A DNA stretch of 64,000 nucleotides from Hyphomicrobium sp. 12-62-95 (GCA_002279935.1 NCCZ01000003.1:306001-370000), one strand, 5' to 3'. Counted from the stretch's first letter, positions 53,216 to 63,292 are shown. The notes: a model not told the origin generated them from the sequence alone. Program-made: numbers and translations.

Positions 53216-54646
53216 TCACAGCACCTTACCAGGATTGAGAATACCGTTCGGATCAAGCGCGCTCTTGATCGCGCACATCATGTCGAGCGCCACCGGATCC
53301 TTGAACCGCCGCAACGCATCCCGCTTCATCCGCCCGATCCCATGTTCCGCCGAAATCGATCCTCCCATCCCGGCGACCAAGTCGTGAATGGCCGCCGACA
53401 TCGGCTCCCAAAGCGCCAGAAACGCCGCCTTATCAGCGCCCACCGGCTGCGAGACGTTGTAATGCACGTTGCCATCGCCCAGATGCCCGAATGGCACCGG
53501 CCGCGCGCCCGGACACACCCGCTCCACGATCGCCGCCGCCCGCTCCAGGAACTCCGGCACCCGCGACACCGGCAGCGACACGTCGTGCTTGATCGACCCG
53601 CCTTCGTGCTTCTGCACGTCCGACATCTGTTCCCTGGGCCGCCACATCGCCGCCTGCTGTGCGGCTGACGCGGCAACCCGCGCATCTGTAATCAACCCGC
53701 GGTCGAGAGCCTCCGCCAGTATCGCCTCGATCACTGGTTGCCCCCGCTCCGCCTCAGCCGTCGACACCTCCAGCAGCACCGAACATGGCGCATCCACGTT
53801 CCCCGGCACCGCCACCTGTCCATGCCGCGCGACAAACGCCATCGCCCGCGCCGACATGAACTCGAACGCGGTCAACCCCGGTCCCGCCTGCTCCTGCGCC
53901 AAACGAAACAGCGGCACGAGCCCGTCCATCGACGGCAACGTTGCGAACGCCGTCGCCACATCACGCGGCGGCGCGACAAGCCGCACCGTCGCCGCCGTAA
54001 TGACGCCAAGCGTCCCCTCCGACCCGATCAGCAAATCGCGCAAATCATAACCCGTGTTGTCTTTCTTCAGGCTCGACAAGCCACCAAAAACGCGCCCATC
54101 TGCCAGCACCGCCTCGATGCCCAACACCTGCGCCCGCGCCGTCCCATGCGCCAGCACGGAAAGCCCGCCCGCGTTCGTCGCCAGCGAGCCGCCAAGACAC
54201 GCACTCCCCTCCGACGCCATCGACAAAGCGAACATGAGCCCCACAGCCCGCGCCGCCTCCTGCACAGCAGCTAACGTCACGCCCGCTTCCGCCGTCAGCG
54301 TGAACCCATCCGCATCCACCGCACGGATCGCCGTCATGCGGTCGAGCGACAGCACGATCTCCGTCCCGCCTTCAAATGGAATTTGCCCGCCGACGAGCCC
54401 CGTGTTCCCCGACTGCGGCACCACACCTGTCCGCGCGGCATGGCATAGCCGCAAGATCTCTGCGACCTCCGCCGTCGACCCCGGCCGCACGACGAGCGGC
54501 GACGCGCCCACATACCGGTCCCGCCACTCGCGCAAATATTTGCCCTGCGCCGGATCGCCCGCGCGCACCGCATGCGCCGGCCCCACAACGCGCGTTAGCG
54601 CATCGAGCAGAGCCGGTGTCGGGGCATTGAGGGCAGGCTGAAGCAT
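53216..54646 (-). CDS. FAD-linked oxidase, D-2-hydroxyacid dehydrogenase-like
   Basis: This 476-residue enzyme of the VAO/GlcD family has FAD-binding PQSGNTGLVGGQIP and LGGSLATNAGGLSVLAHG, and the C-terminal catalytic strip GHLGDGNVHYN with EHGIGRMKRDAL. It lacks the Cys-rich iron-sulfur part of some relatives. It most resembles D-2-hydroxyglutarate dehydrogenase. It removes D-2-hydroxyacids formed as by-products, passing electrons on. It follows the Sua5-type gene by 13 bp on the same strand, probably as a two-gene operon. The ATG at 54646 has a weak ribosome site. Confidence 0.85.
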   Translation of the reverse strand: MLQPALNAPTPALLDALTRVVGPAHAVRAGDPAQGKYLREWRDRYVGASPLVVRPGSTAEVAEILRLCHAARTGVVPQSGNTGLVGGQIPFEGGTEIVLSLDRMTAIRAVDADGFTLTAEAGVTLAAVQEAARAVGLMFALSMASEGSACLGGSLATNAGGLSVLAHGTARAQVLGIEAVLADGRVFGGLSSLKKDNTGYDLRDLLIGSEGTLGVITAATVRLVAPPRDVATAFATLPSMDGLVPLFRLAQEQAGPGLTAFEFMSARAMAFVARHGQVAVPGNVDAPCSVLLEVSTAEAERGQPVIEAILAEALDRGLITDARVAASAAQQAAMWRPREQMSDVQKHEGGSIKHDVSLPVSRVPEFLERAAAIVERVCPGARPVPFGHLGDGNVHYNVSQPVGADKAAFLALWEPMSAAIHDLVAGMGGSISAEHGIGRMKRDALRRFKDPVALDMMCAIKSALDPNGILNPGKVL

Positions 54647-54659
54647 GAAGGTCAGTCTA

Positions 54660-55613
54660 TCACGGACGCGGCGCCGCTGCGCGGCGCAACCGGTCGTTAA
54701 TGGCAACGCCAAGCCCCGTCTCCGGAATAGGCATCACCGCGACCTCCCTCGACTCTGCCGCATCGAACGCCCGCAGCGCCGCAAACAACTGCGCCGCCGC
54801 CTCGGCCAGATCGCCCGATGGACTGAGATTGATCACGAACCCCGTCGACGGCGCCGCGCGCCCGAACGCCAGTAACGCCTCGCCATCGCGCGCCGCAGCC
54901 GCATCAAGCCGCAAGCGCGCTTTCGGCGCGTAGTGGCTCGCCAACTGCCCCGGCGAAACCGGCGCAGCCGCCACCGCCGCGCCACGCGCGATCGGGTGCC
55001 CCAACACCCGCGCGATATCGTCCGCCGTCACCGATCCCGGCCGCAACAGCGCCAGACCATCACCCGATGCATCGACCACGGTCGACTCCACGCCATGCAC
55101 CGTCGCGCCGCCATCGAGGATCATCGCTACCCGATCCCCCAAATCCTCATCCACATGCCGCGCCAGCGTCGGGCTCACATGGCCCGACCGGTTCGCAGAT
55201 GGCGCCGCCAGCGGCACCTCTGCCGCCCGCAACACCTGCTGCGCCACCGGATGATCCGGCACGCGCAAAGCCACCGTGTCGAGCCCCGCCGTTGCGAGGT
55301 CCGCCACCGGGCACCCCGCTCTCCGTTTGACCACAAGCGTCAACGGTCCCGGCCAGAACTGCACGGCCAACGCGCGCGCCTCATCCGAGAACACGCCAAG
55401 CGCCTCCGCAGCCGCCAGATCCGGCACATGTACGATCAGCGGATTGAAACTCGGCCGCCCCTTCGCAGCAAAAATCGCGGCCACCGCCTCGCCGTTGGTT
55501 GCGTCCGCGCCCAGCCCATAGACCGTCTCCGTCGGAAACGCGACGAGGCCGCCCTCGCGGATCACCCGTCCGGCGTCGGCGATGCTTGTGTCTGAAGCTG
55601 CAACCAGAGGCAT
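54660..55613 (-). CDS. L-threonylcarbamoyladenylate synthase, Sua5 type
   Basis: This is a 317-residue two-domain protein. The YrdC-like domain (about 1-200) has GLVAFPTETVYGLGADATN, SFNPLIVHV, APSANRSGHVSPT and the VESTVVD segment. A C-terminal Sua5 domain follows (about 225-317). It makes the threonylcarbamoyl-AMP used for tRNA t6A37. Length and the extra domain indicate Sua5 rather than the shorter TsaC. ATG 55613 with ACGGGA upstream is preferred to a TTG two codons earlier. It is divergent from the acyl-CoA dehydrogenase gene. Confidence 0.93.
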   Translation of the reverse strand: MPLVAASDTSIADAGRVIREGGLVAFPTETVYGLGADATNGEAVAAIFAAKGRPSFNPLIVHVPDLAAAEALGVFSDEARALAVQFWPGPLTLVVKRRAGCPVADLATAGLDTVALRVPDHPVAQQVLRAAEVPLAAPSANRSGHVSPTLARHVDEDLGDRVAMILDGGATVHGVESTVVDASGDGLALLRPGSVTADDIARVLGHPIARGAAVAAAPVSPGQLASHYAPKARLRLDAAAARDGEALLAFGRAAPSTGFVINLSPSGDLAEAAAQLFAALRAFDAAESREVAVMPIPETGLGVAINDRLRRAAAPRP

Positions 55614-55692
55614 GGACAATCCCGTAGGGACGCTTTCACTTCGCGGCGTCCGCGCCTAATCTTGCCGCCTTCCGCTGGTTTGAAGGACGGCT

Positions 55693-57441
55693 ATGACCTA
55701 TCAGGCTCCCGTAGACGACATCCTCGCAGCACTCAAGGCCGCAGGCGCCTTCGATCCCGGCATGATGAATGCCGACCTCGATGAGGCGACCGTCGGCGCC
55801 ATTCTGGAGGAAGCCGGTAAGTTCGGCGCCGATGTTCTCGACCCGTTGAACCGCGTTGGCGACAAAACCGGCTCCCATTTGAAGGATGACCGCGTCGTCA
55901 CGCCCCCGGGCTGGGCCGAAGCCTATACCCAGTTCGCTAAAGCCGGCTGGCCGGCGTTGCCTTGCCCGGCAGAATTTGGCGGTCAGGGACTTCCAGCCGC
56001 AGTTGCCATGGGCGTGTGCGAAATCTGGAACGCGGCCAACATGGCCTTCGGCATGTGCCCGTTGCTGACCAATGGCGCGATTGATGCCCTCCACATCGGC
56101 GGTTCGGACGATCTCAAAGCCCGCTTCCTGCCGCACATGATCTCCGGCCGCTGGACCGGAACCATGAACCTCACCGAGCCCCAAGCCGGCTCCGACCTGA
56201 ACGCGGTCGCCACCCGCGCCGTCCCCACCGGCGACGGCACTTACCGTCTCTTCGGAACAAAGATCTACATCAGCTACGGCGACCACGACCTCACCGAAAA
56301 CATCATCCACCTCGTCCTCGCCCGCCTCCCCGATGCCCCGCCTGGCACGCGCGGGATCTCTCTCTTTCTCGTCCCAACGTTTCTCCTCAACGACGACGGC
56401 ACGCCGGGCGCCCGCAACGATGTCGTCTGCGCCGGCCTGGAGCATAAGCTAGGCATCGTTGCCAGCCCCACCTGCGTCATGAAATTCGGCGAAGGCGAGG
56501 GGGCGATCGGCTATCTCGTCGGTGAAGAAAACCGCGGCCTCAATATCATGTTCGTGATGATGAATGCCGCGCGCCTCGCCGTCGGCGTTCAGGGCGTCGC
56601 CATCGCCGAACGCGCCACGCAGCGCGCCACCCACTACGCCCGCGAACGCCGCCAGGGCCGCGCCGCCGGCTCGAAGGAAATGGCCCCGATCATTGCCCAT
56701 CCCGACGTGCGCCGTATGCTCCTCACCATGCGCGCCCTCACGCAAGCTGCCCGGGGCATCTGCATGGCCACCGCCGCCGCCACCGATCTCTCCCACACCG
56801 CCACTGACGCCGAAACCCGCGCCCGCGCCGCCGACCGCGTCGCGCTCCTCACACCCATCGCGAAAGCTTTCTCCACCGACGTCGCCGTCGAGGTCGCCTC
56901 CCTCGGCATCCAGATCCACGGCGGCATGGGCTTCGTCGAAGAAACCGGCGCCGCGCAATATCTTCGCGACGCCCGCATCCTGCCCATCTACGAAGGCACC
57001 AACGGCATCCAGGCCATCGACCTCGTCACCCGCAAACTCCCCCTCGCCGGCGGCCACGCAGTCACCTCTTACTTCGCCGATGTCATCTCAACGCTTAAAT
57101 ACCTGCGCGAAGCGGAGTTGACGGGCTTCGATTTCGCCATCGAACAAATGGGCCGCGCCCTGGAAGCGCTGGCGATCACCACCGACTGGATCGGCCGCCA
57201 ACTGCAATCCCGGCCCGACATCGCATTGGCCGGCGCCACGCCCTACCTGCACCTTTTTTCCGTCGTTGCGGCGGGCGATGCACTCGCCCGTTCGGCTCTC
57301 AAAGCCGGCAACGACCCCACGCCCATCGCGCATCTCCGCTTCTTCGCCGAAAACCGCTCGGTCACCGCCTGGGGCCTCGCCGCCTCAATCATGGCTGGTC
57401 ACGCCGCCGTCCTCGACGCCGATTTGGGAGCTATCCGATGA
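55693..57441 (+). CDS. Acyl-CoA dehydrogenase, long form
   Basis: The 582-residue flavoenzyme has TGTMNLTEPQAGSDLNAV, a middle beta domain, and the catalytic base Glu at about 434 in IYEGTNGIQAIDL. A C-terminal extension of about 130 residues (GHAVTSYFADVISTLKYLREA...) is typical of the long acyl-CoA dehydrogenase subgroup that includes DmdC. It oxidises an acyl-CoA to the enoyl-CoA with electron transfer flavoprotein. Substrate length is unknown. AAGGACGG precedes the ATG. It is the first gene of a coupled cluster and overlaps the next gene by four bases. Confidence 0.92.
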   Translation: MTYQAPVDDILAALKAAGAFDPGMMNADLDEATVGAILEEAGKFGADVLDPLNRVGDKTGSHLKDDRVVTPPGWAEAYTQFAKAGWPALPCPAEFGGQGLPAAVAMGVCEIWNAANMAFGMCPLLTNGAIDALHIGGSDDLKARFLPHMISGRWTGTMNLTEPQAGSDLNAVATRAVPTGDGTYRLFGTKIYISYGDHDLTENIIHLVLARLPDAPPGTRGISLFLVPTFLLNDDGTPGARNDVVCAGLEHKLGIVASPTCVMKFGEGEGAIGYLVGEENRGLNIMFVMMNAARLAVGVQGVAIAERATQRATHYARERRQGRAAGSKEMAPIIAHPDVRRMLLTMRALTQAARGICMATAAATDLSHTATDAETRARAADRVALLTPIAKAFSTDVAVEVASLGIQIHGGMGFVEETGAAQYLRDARILPIYEGTNGIQAIDLVTRKLPLAGGHAVTSYFADVISTLKYLREAELTGFDFAIEQMGRALEALAITTDWIGRQLQSRPDIALAGATPYLHLFSVVAAGDALARSALKAGNDPTPIAHLRFFAENRSVTAWGLAASIMAGHAAVLDADLGAIR

Positions 57442-58202
57442 GTGTCGAGATCTCGGTCACCGATGGCGTGCAGATCCTGCGCCTCGCCCGCCCCGAAAAG
57501 CGCAACGCCCTGACGCAGGAGATGTACCGCGCTCTCTCAGACGCCCTCGAAGCGGGCGAGACGGATGATTCCATCCGCGTTCGTGTCATCCTCGGCAGCA
57601 GCGGCCACTTCACGGCCGGTAACGACATCGCCGATTTCCTCTCTACCGCCAAAGGCGATCACGGCACACCGCGCGAGGTCCTGCGCTTCATCGAAGTCTT
57701 GCCGCTCCTCAAAAAGCCGCTCATCGCCGGCGTCGACGGCCAAGCGATCGGCATCGGCACCACGCTCCTCCTCCACTGCGATCTCGTCTACGCCACCCCG
57801 CGCGCCACCTTCGCCACGCCGTTCCTTGATCTGGGCCTCGTCCCCGAAGCCGCCTCCAGCCTTCTGGTGCCGCGCCTTATGGGCTATCCGCGCGCCTTCG
57901 AAATGCTCGTACTTGGCGAAACCTTCTCCGCCGGCCGCGCCTGCGATGCCGGTCTCGTCAACATGCTCGTCGATCCCGAAGCACTCGACATTCACGTCCT
58001 ATCGGTCGCCGCCCGTCTTGCCAAAAAGCCGCCGCACGCCCTGCTCACCGCCAAGCGCCTATTGCGCTCGGATAGCTCAGCCGTGCTCGACCGCACGCGC
58101 GAGGAAGCCGCCGAATTCGCCCGCTGCCTCACATCCCCCGAAGCGCGTGCCGCATTCGAAGCCTTCTTCGCCCGCGCACGGCCCGGCAAGAGCGGGTCAT
58201 GA
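57438..58202 (+). CDS. Enoyl-CoA hydratase/isomerase family protein
   Basis: The 254-residue crotonase-fold protein has the oxyanion regions HFTAGNDIADFL and GVDGQAIGIGTTLLLHCDLVYA, and an acidic active-site position in PFLDLGLVPEAASSLLVPRLMG. It would hydrate or isomerise the enoyl-CoA made by the upstream dehydrogenase. Starts and stops overlap by four bases on both sides (57438-57441 and 58199-58202), a firm coupled operon. Confidence 0.91.
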   Translation: MSVEISVTDGVQILRLARPEKRNALTQEMYRALSDALEAGETDDSIRVRVILGSSGHFTAGNDIADFLSTAKGDHGTPREVLRFIEVLPLLKKPLIAGVDGQAIGIGTTLLLHCDLVYATPRATFATPFLDLGLVPEAASSLLVPRLMGYPRAFEMLVLGETFSAGRACDAGLVNMLVDPEALDIHVLSVAARLAKKPPHALLTAKRLLRSDSSAVLDRTREEAAEFARCLTSPEARAAFEAFFARARPGKSGS

Positions 58203-59701
58203 TGCGCCGTCGCCTCTCCATCTGTCTGCTGGCGCTCGCACTTTCGATACCAGCGCCCGCCTCCGCCAATTGGCTCACCAAAGCCCTCGATCACGCAGGC
58301 GACGCCGGCAAGGGCGCTGGACGCGGCCTCCACGGTCTTGATCCCGATCTCGGCCACGCACTCTCCCACGTCAAGGCGCTCCCCGAACGTCCCGGCATCC
58401 ATGCGCTCGCCGCCGAAGCCGGCCACGAAGGTCACTGGCGATTTATCAACGTAAAAGGAGAAAGCTTCACCGCCGCGACGCCCGACGAATTCGCCCGCAT
58501 GCGCGACAGCCTGCTGCCCGGATCATCCGGAAAAGTGGCCCTCTACCTCACGCCGGATAGCATCTTCAAAGGCACCAGCACACTAAAAGACCTCCCAATC
58601 GATGCCGAACTATACCTCGCCACCCGCCGCGGTGCCTATCGCCTGACACGCGAATCCGGATCCGGCATCGACACGTATTATGCCGATATAAAACCCAACC
58701 TGCGCGCCCGCCTCGACAGCGAAGACATCCTCGACGAAACGCTCTTTCAACTCGCCCAACCCTTGAAGCCCGCCAGCCTGCGCATCGTCGCGCTCGAGAC
58801 GGGCAGCGCCGACGCGCTTGCCACCGTCCCCCGTTTCGACCCGCAAACCCGCATGGCGCTTGTCGACAAAATCGATCCAGCCCGCCTCGCCACATCCTTC
58901 GCGCGCGTCCGCGGCCAGACCGTCATCCTCACCGGCCGTATCGAAGACGGCGCACTCAAATTCATCGACGCCGGTGGCGGTAGTGGCACGCTTCCCCTTG
59001 ATCAAGTCCGTTCAGCCGCCCGCTCCGCCGACGTCAATTTGGTTATCGTAAAAGCCGAAACGCCGCGCCAGCCCGGCGGCAAGAACTGGCTCTGGCAAAC
59101 AGCAACCATTCCCGGCCTCGACACGGCCGTGAAGCAGCAAATCGTCGGCGATTTTCTCTCCAGCCTTGCACCACAATCGAGTCCGCTGACCATCACCACC
59201 CGGCGCGATGCCTATGGCCGCGCCGTCCTGGAAGCCACGCCGCCGACCGGCGCCGCCGCTCCCATCTCCGACACAGTGACCGGCTGGCTAGACAGCCTCG
59301 CCGGCGAAGCCCTCGGCCGCATCGCCATTGCTGGCATCGAAGCCGATGTGCGCGACGAAAGCCGCCAGCGCGAACTCGACGCCCGCCTCATCCCCGGCAT
59401 CCCGGCCAGCATTCAATGGAGCTATCTGATCGCTCTCGGTCTGAGCCTCTTCGGCCTCGGCACTGCCAATGCGTGGTGGAGCCGCATCTGGCCTCCCGAA
59501 GACCGCGCCGAATACGGCTCCTTCGCCGGCTACGCCCTTGCCCGTGCCATCCGCATGATCCTCTTTGTGCTCATCTTCCTGCCTGTCGTCGGCCTGCCGC
59601 TGTTCTTGCGCTATCTCGCCCTGCAAGCCTGGGCCATCCTCACCGCACCCCTTCGCGCCCTCCGCTGGTTGCGCAACCGCCTTGTGCCCCGCACCACTTG
59701 A
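58199..59701 (+). CDS. Hypothetical membrane-associated secreted protein
   Basis: The 500-residue protein has a signal peptide (RLSICLLALALSIPAPASA) and a large periplasmic region. Two or three hydrophobic helices lie near the C-terminus (WSYLIALGLSLFGLGTANAWW, AIRMILFVLIFLPVVGLPLFL, LALQAWAILTAPLRAL). An Arg-rich end should lie in the cytoplasm. It overlaps the enoyl-CoA hydratase gene by four bases. No family was recognised. The coupling suggests co-expression with acyl-CoA metabolism, not necessarily a shared function. Confidence 0.7.
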   Translation: MMRRRLSICLLALALSIPAPASANWLTKALDHAGDAGKGAGRGLHGLDPDLGHALSHVKALPERPGIHALAAEAGHEGHWRFINVKGESFTAATPDEFARMRDSLLPGSSGKVALYLTPDSIFKGTSTLKDLPIDAELYLATRRGAYRLTRESGSGIDTYYADIKPNLRARLDSEDILDETLFQLAQPLKPASLRIVALETGSADALATVPRFDPQTRMALVDKIDPARLATSFARVRGQTVILTGRIEDGALKFIDAGGGSGTLPLDQVRSAARSADVNLVIVKAETPRQPGGKNWLWQTATIPGLDTAVKQQIVGDFLSSLAPQSSPLTITTRRDAYGRAVLEATPPTGAAAPISDTVTGWLDSLAGEALGRIAIAGIEADVRDESRQRELDARLIPGIPASIQWSYLIALGLSLFGLGTANAWWSRIWPPEDRAEYGSFAGYALARAIRMILFVLIFLPVVGLPLFLRYLALQAWAILTAPLRALRWLRNRLVPRTT

Positions 59702-59745
59702 GCTTTAGATCGCTCTCCACGGCGCCAACGAAGAAAGAAGACCGC

Positions 59746-60627
59746 ATGGCATCGCTCAAAGGCAAGACGCTCTTCATCACCGGAGGCAGCCGCGGCATTG
59801 GCCTCGCCATCGCGCTGCGCGCCGCCCGTGACGGCGCCAACATCGCTATTGCCGCTAAGACCAGTGACCCCAATCCCAAACTCCCCGGCACCGTTCACAC
59901 GTCCGCGGCCGAGATCGAAAAAGCCGGCGGCCGCGCGCTCCCCATCGTCTGCGATATCCGCTTCGAGGATCAGGTCCTCGCCGCCGTCGCGCAAACCGTG
60001 GAAACGTTCGGCGGCATCGACATCTGCATCAACAATGCCTCCGCGCTCTCCCCGACGGGAACCGAAGCCACCGACATGAAGCGCTTCGACCTCATGCACG
60101 CGATCAACACGCGCGGCACCTTCCTCACGACCAAGACCTGCATTCCCCATTTGCGCAAAGCGCAAAACCCCCACGTCCTCGTCCTATCGCCCCCGCTCGA
60201 CATGCAGCCGAAGTGGTTCAAGAACCACGTCGCCTATTCGATCGCCAAATACGGTATGAGCTTGTGTGTTCTCGGAATGGCCGAGGAGTTCCGCCAGGAC
60301 GGCATCGCCGTCAACGCGCTGTGGCCCCGCACAGCGATCGCAACCGCCGCTGTCGAAAATGTGCTCGGCAAAAAGTTGATCGCCATGAGCCGCACGCCCG
60401 AAATCATGGCCGACGCCGCCCACTTGATCCTGACTCAGCCGTCCCGCGACTTCACTGGCCAGTTTTTGATCGACGACAGCGTCCTTTATGAAAAAGGCGG
60501 CATCACCGACTTTACGCACTACCGGGTCGATGCCACCAAGCCCTTGGTGCAAGACTTCTTTGTGCCCGACGACTGCCCGCCGCCGCCCGGCGTCACCGTC
60601 ATCCCGTTAAGCCTTCCGGGCACGTGA
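59746..60627 (+). CDS. SDR family oxidoreductase, HSDL2-like
   Basis: The 293-residue short-chain dehydrogenase has TGGSRGIG (cofactor) and NNASAL, and Tyr-Lys in VAYSIAKYGMSL. VLSPPLDMQPKWFKNHVAYS and the end LVQDFFVPDDCP are typical of the HSDL2 group of SDRs. The substrate is unknown; a hydroxyacyl or steroid-like alcohol is possible. ATG 59746 with AAGAAAGAAG upstream is used; the ORF opens at 59416 inside the preceding gene. It follows the membrane-protein gene by 44 bp. Confidence 0.88.
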   Translation: MASLKGKTLFITGGSRGIGLAIALRAARDGANIAIAAKTSDPNPKLPGTVHTSAAEIEKAGGRALPIVCDIRFEDQVLAAVAQTVETFGGIDICINNASALSPTGTEATDMKRFDLMHAINTRGTFLTTKTCIPHLRKAQNPHVLVLSPPLDMQPKWFKNHVAYSIAKYGMSLCVLGMAEEFRQDGIAVNALWPRTAIATAAVENVLGKKLIAMSRTPEIMADAAHLILTQPSRDFTGQFLIDDSVLYEKGGITDFTHYRVDATKPLVQDFFVPDDCPPPPGVTVIPLSLPGT

Positions 60628-60718
60628 TCCGCCCCCCGCCTTCCGTACCCCTGGCGCCAGGGTATCGCCCTTGGCTAGGATTGCGCCGATTGCCCCAACG
60701 AAAGGACCGGTCCGGGTC

Positions 60719-61669
60719 ATGACAACACTGCTCGTCACGCACCCGATCTTCACCGATCACGACACCGGCTTCGGTCACCCCGAGCGGCCCGATCGCATGC
60801 GCGCCATCGATAAGGTCCTCGGACATGAAAGCTATGCCAGTCTGAAGCGCATGGACGCGCCGTTGCGCGACGATGTTGAAACCCAAATTCTCCTCGCCCA
60901 CCCCAAGCACCATTTAGAGCGCATGCGTCGCGTCGGCGAACAGGCGATGGGCGAGAACCGTCTCGTGCGCATCGACGGCGATACCGTTATGTCACCCGCG
61001 TCCTGGGAGGCAGCCCTGCGCGGCGTCGGCGCCGGACTTCAGGCCGTCGATGAAGTCATGTCCGGCCGTGCCACCAATGCTTTTGCCCAGGTCCGCCCGC
61101 CTGGCCATCACGCGGAAAACGACCGCGCCATGGGCTTCTGCTTCTTCTCCAACGCCGCCATCGCCGCGCTGTACGCCCGCGCCAAGCATGGCGCCGAGCG
61201 CGTCGCCGTCGTCGACTTCGACGTCCACCACGGTAACGGCACCCAAGATATTTTCTGGTCCGACAAGGACTGCTTCTACGGCTCCACCCACCAGATGCCG
61301 CTCTTCCCGGGTTCCGGCGAACTGAGCGAGACCGGCGTCGGCAATATCTTCAACGCCCCCCTGCGTGATGGCGACGGCGCCGATCAGTTCCGCGAGGCAT
61401 TCTCCGATCGCATTCTGAAACCCCTGCACAATTTCGGCCCCGACCTGATCGTGATCTCCGCCGGCTTCGATGCCCACAAGCGCGATCCCCTAGGCGGCCT
61501 CCAACTCGTCGAGGCCGATTTCATGTGGGCCACGGAAAAGCTCGCCGGCATCGCCGAAGCCCACGCCAATCGCCGCGTCGTCTCCATGCTGGAAGGCGGC
61601 TACGACCTGGATGGATTGGCCAAATCGGTCGGCGTCCATGTTCGCACACTCATGGATGTTGGAACCTGA
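60719..61669 (+). CDS. Histone deacetylase family protein (acetoin utilisation/acetylpolyamine amidohydrolase-like)
   Basis: The 316-residue zinc hydrolase has [51 protein letters not shown] and [17 protein letters not shown]. These hold the metal Asp/His set and the His pair of class II HDAC-like enzymes. Bacterial members remove acetyl groups from small amines or proteins. It stands upstream of xseB, a known order in Hyphomicrobiales. The exact substrate is unknown. ATG 60719 follows AAAGGACC. Confidence 0.92.
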   Translation: MTTLLVTHPIFTDHDTGFGHPERPDRMRAIDKVLGHESYASLKRMDAPLRDDVETQILLAHPKHHLERMRRVGEQAMGENRLVRIDGDTVMSPASWEAALRGVGAGLQAVDEVMSGRATNAFAQVRPPGHHAENDRAMGFCFFSNAAIAALYARAKHGAERVAVVDFDVHHGNGTQDIFWSDKDCFYGSTHQMPLFPGSGELSETGVGNIFNAPLRDGDGADQFREAFSDRILKPLHNFGPDLIVISAGFDAHKRDPLGGLQLVEADFMWATEKLAGIAEAHANRRVVSMLEGGYDLDGLAKSVGVHVRTLMDVGT

Positions 61670-61826
61670 CCCACGCTCCGGCCATTCTCCCTACCGGTTG
61701 CAAGCCCGTCTCAGGCCTTGTGCCGGCTCTCTGGGACCGCTAATCCCCCAATGCGCCAGCGCGGCCGATTCCGGCCGGGCCCCTGTCCCGGCAAGCCGGG
61801 AGCACCGCCAACGCGGGGTACAGCGG

Positions 61827-62084
61827 ATGAACAAGCCCTTGAATAAACACACAGATATCAGAGATATGACCTTCGAGCGCGCGCTCAAGGAGCTCGAGGG
61901 CATCGTCTCGCGTCTCGAGCGCGGCGACGTCGAACTGGAAGAGAGCATCGCCATCTACGAGCGCGGCGAAGTCCTGCGCGACCACTGCGACCGCCTCCTG
62001 CGCCAGGCCGAAGCCAAGGTCGAAAAGATCACGCTGGGCGCTGATAACGCGCCCAAGGGTACAACCCCCTTCGACGCTGAGTAG
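61827..62084 (+). CDS. xseB: Exodeoxyribonuclease VII small subunit
   Basis: The 85-residue protein has the XseB pattern [39 protein letters not shown], an antiparallel helical pair. It binds XseA to form exonuclease VII. The frame is open from 61611, but the ATG at 61827 with GCGGGG upstream starts the family sequence. xseA is not in the window. The VHL-like gene follows 71 bp later. Confidence 0.94.
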   Translation: MNKPLNKHTDIRDMTFERALKELEGIVSRLERGDVELEESIAIYERGEVLRDHCDRLLRQAEAKVEKITLGADNAPKGTTPFDAE

Positions 62085-62155
62085 AAACACCCTTGCGACA
62101 ATGGAAAACCAACTTTAGGCTCTGAACGCTGATAATCAGAGTTTGGAGTTTCGCA

Positions 62156-63163
62156 GTGGCGCGTCTGACCCCTTTGACCGCCCTGGCGGTTATTTTTGCC
62201 TTCACCGCACAAGTATCGAACGTTTCCACAGCCTTTGCTGGAAGCGAAACGAACACCACCCCCACCGCGAACCCCGATGCAGTGAAGTCGGCCTACGAAA
62301 GCGCCAAGGAACTGGGCACGGCGGACGCGTGGAATGCCTTCCTCGGCAGCTACCCCACCGGTTTCTACGCCGACATGGCCCGCGCCTACCTGAAGAAAGT
62401 CGGCGAGCCCGCCGCCGCGACCACCGCCCCGCCCGCCGCCGTGACTACGGCCCCGCCTGTCGCCACGCCGACACCTTCGAACCCTGAACCGCCAGTCGTT
62501 GTGACGGCCCCAACGCCTTCATCAGGCCGCGCCGGCGAACGCTCCTGCTCCGAGCGCAATGCGCTCCGGTCCGAGCATTCGCGCGAGCCGACCAAGATTA
62601 CGTTCGTCAATCAATCCGGCATGTACCGCGCCATCATGTGGATCGATTTCGATGGCACGCTGAAGGATTACGGCGGCTTGAATTCCGGCGAGGAATTGTC
62701 CCTCGACACCTTCCGCACTCATCCCTGGATGATTGCCACCGGCCCCGGCGATTGCCTCCAGATCTTCCTTCCCGCCGCCGAACCGGCGACCGTCCGTCTT
62801 GAACGGTTGGCCGCCGATGATGCCCCTATTCGCGCCGCCCCAGTCGCCCAAACGACAAAAGCCGAGAAAAAGAAGGCCCCGCCGCCTCAGAAGTTGAAAT
62901 GCGCTCAAAACTACAAGCTCAAGAACGGCGAATGCGTCCTCATCCAGAATTGCGGGAAAAACGCCTACCGCACCGCCGAGGGCGATTGTTTCTGCAAAAA
63001 GGGCTACGTGATGCGCAAAGGTAAATGCCAGTGGCCGCAAGATAAGAATGGCTTCGAAGTCGCACCTTGGAAAAAGGGCGGCTGCTCGTCGCTACAGGCC
63101 CAGTGCAGCCAAGGCAATGGCGGAGCCTGCATGAAATACGAAGAAAAGTGTCAGGTGAACTGA
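62156..63163 (+). CDS. Secreted protein with VHL-beta-like domain and Cys-rich C-terminus
   Basis: The 335-residue protein has a signal peptide (about 1-28). Residues 42-82 (AWNAFLGSYPTGFYADMARAYLKK) recall the repeat found next to rhizobial caspase-like proteins. After a Pro/Thr linker, residues 147-206 (ITFVNQSGMYRAIMWIDFDGTLKDY ... THPWMI) resemble the beta domain of von Hippel-Lindau proteins. The end has about ten Cys, including CAQNYKLKNGECVLIQNC, probably disulfide-linked. Function unknown. The GTG at 62156 with TTTGGAG upstream is used. It separates xseB from dxs, which are neighbours in many relatives. Confidence 0.72.
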   Translation: MARLTPLTALAVIFAFTAQVSNVSTAFAGSETNTTPTANPDAVKSAYESAKELGTADAWNAFLGSYPTGFYADMARAYLKKVGEPAAATTAPPAAVTTAPPVATPTPSNPEPPVVVTAPTPSSGRAGERSCSERNALRSEHSREPTKITFVNQSGMYRAIMWIDFDGTLKDYGGLNSGEELSLDTFRTHPWMIATGPGDCLQIFLPAAEPATVRLERLAADDAPIRAAPVAQTTKAEKKKAPPPQKLKCAQNYKLKNGECVLIQNCGKNAYRTAEGDCFCKKGYVMRKGKCQWPQDKNGFEVAPWKKGGCSSLQAQCSQGNGGACMKYEEKCQVN

Positions 63164-63292
63164 CACTTCAGGAAGCCAATGCAAGTTTGTGCAGCCTGAC
63201 CCGCCGACACCCTTCAAACGGTGCCGGTAAAGGGTTATGTGTCTTCCAACCGATCATCCGCCGCGCCCTGAGCTAATCGAGCCTGGCGCCGA

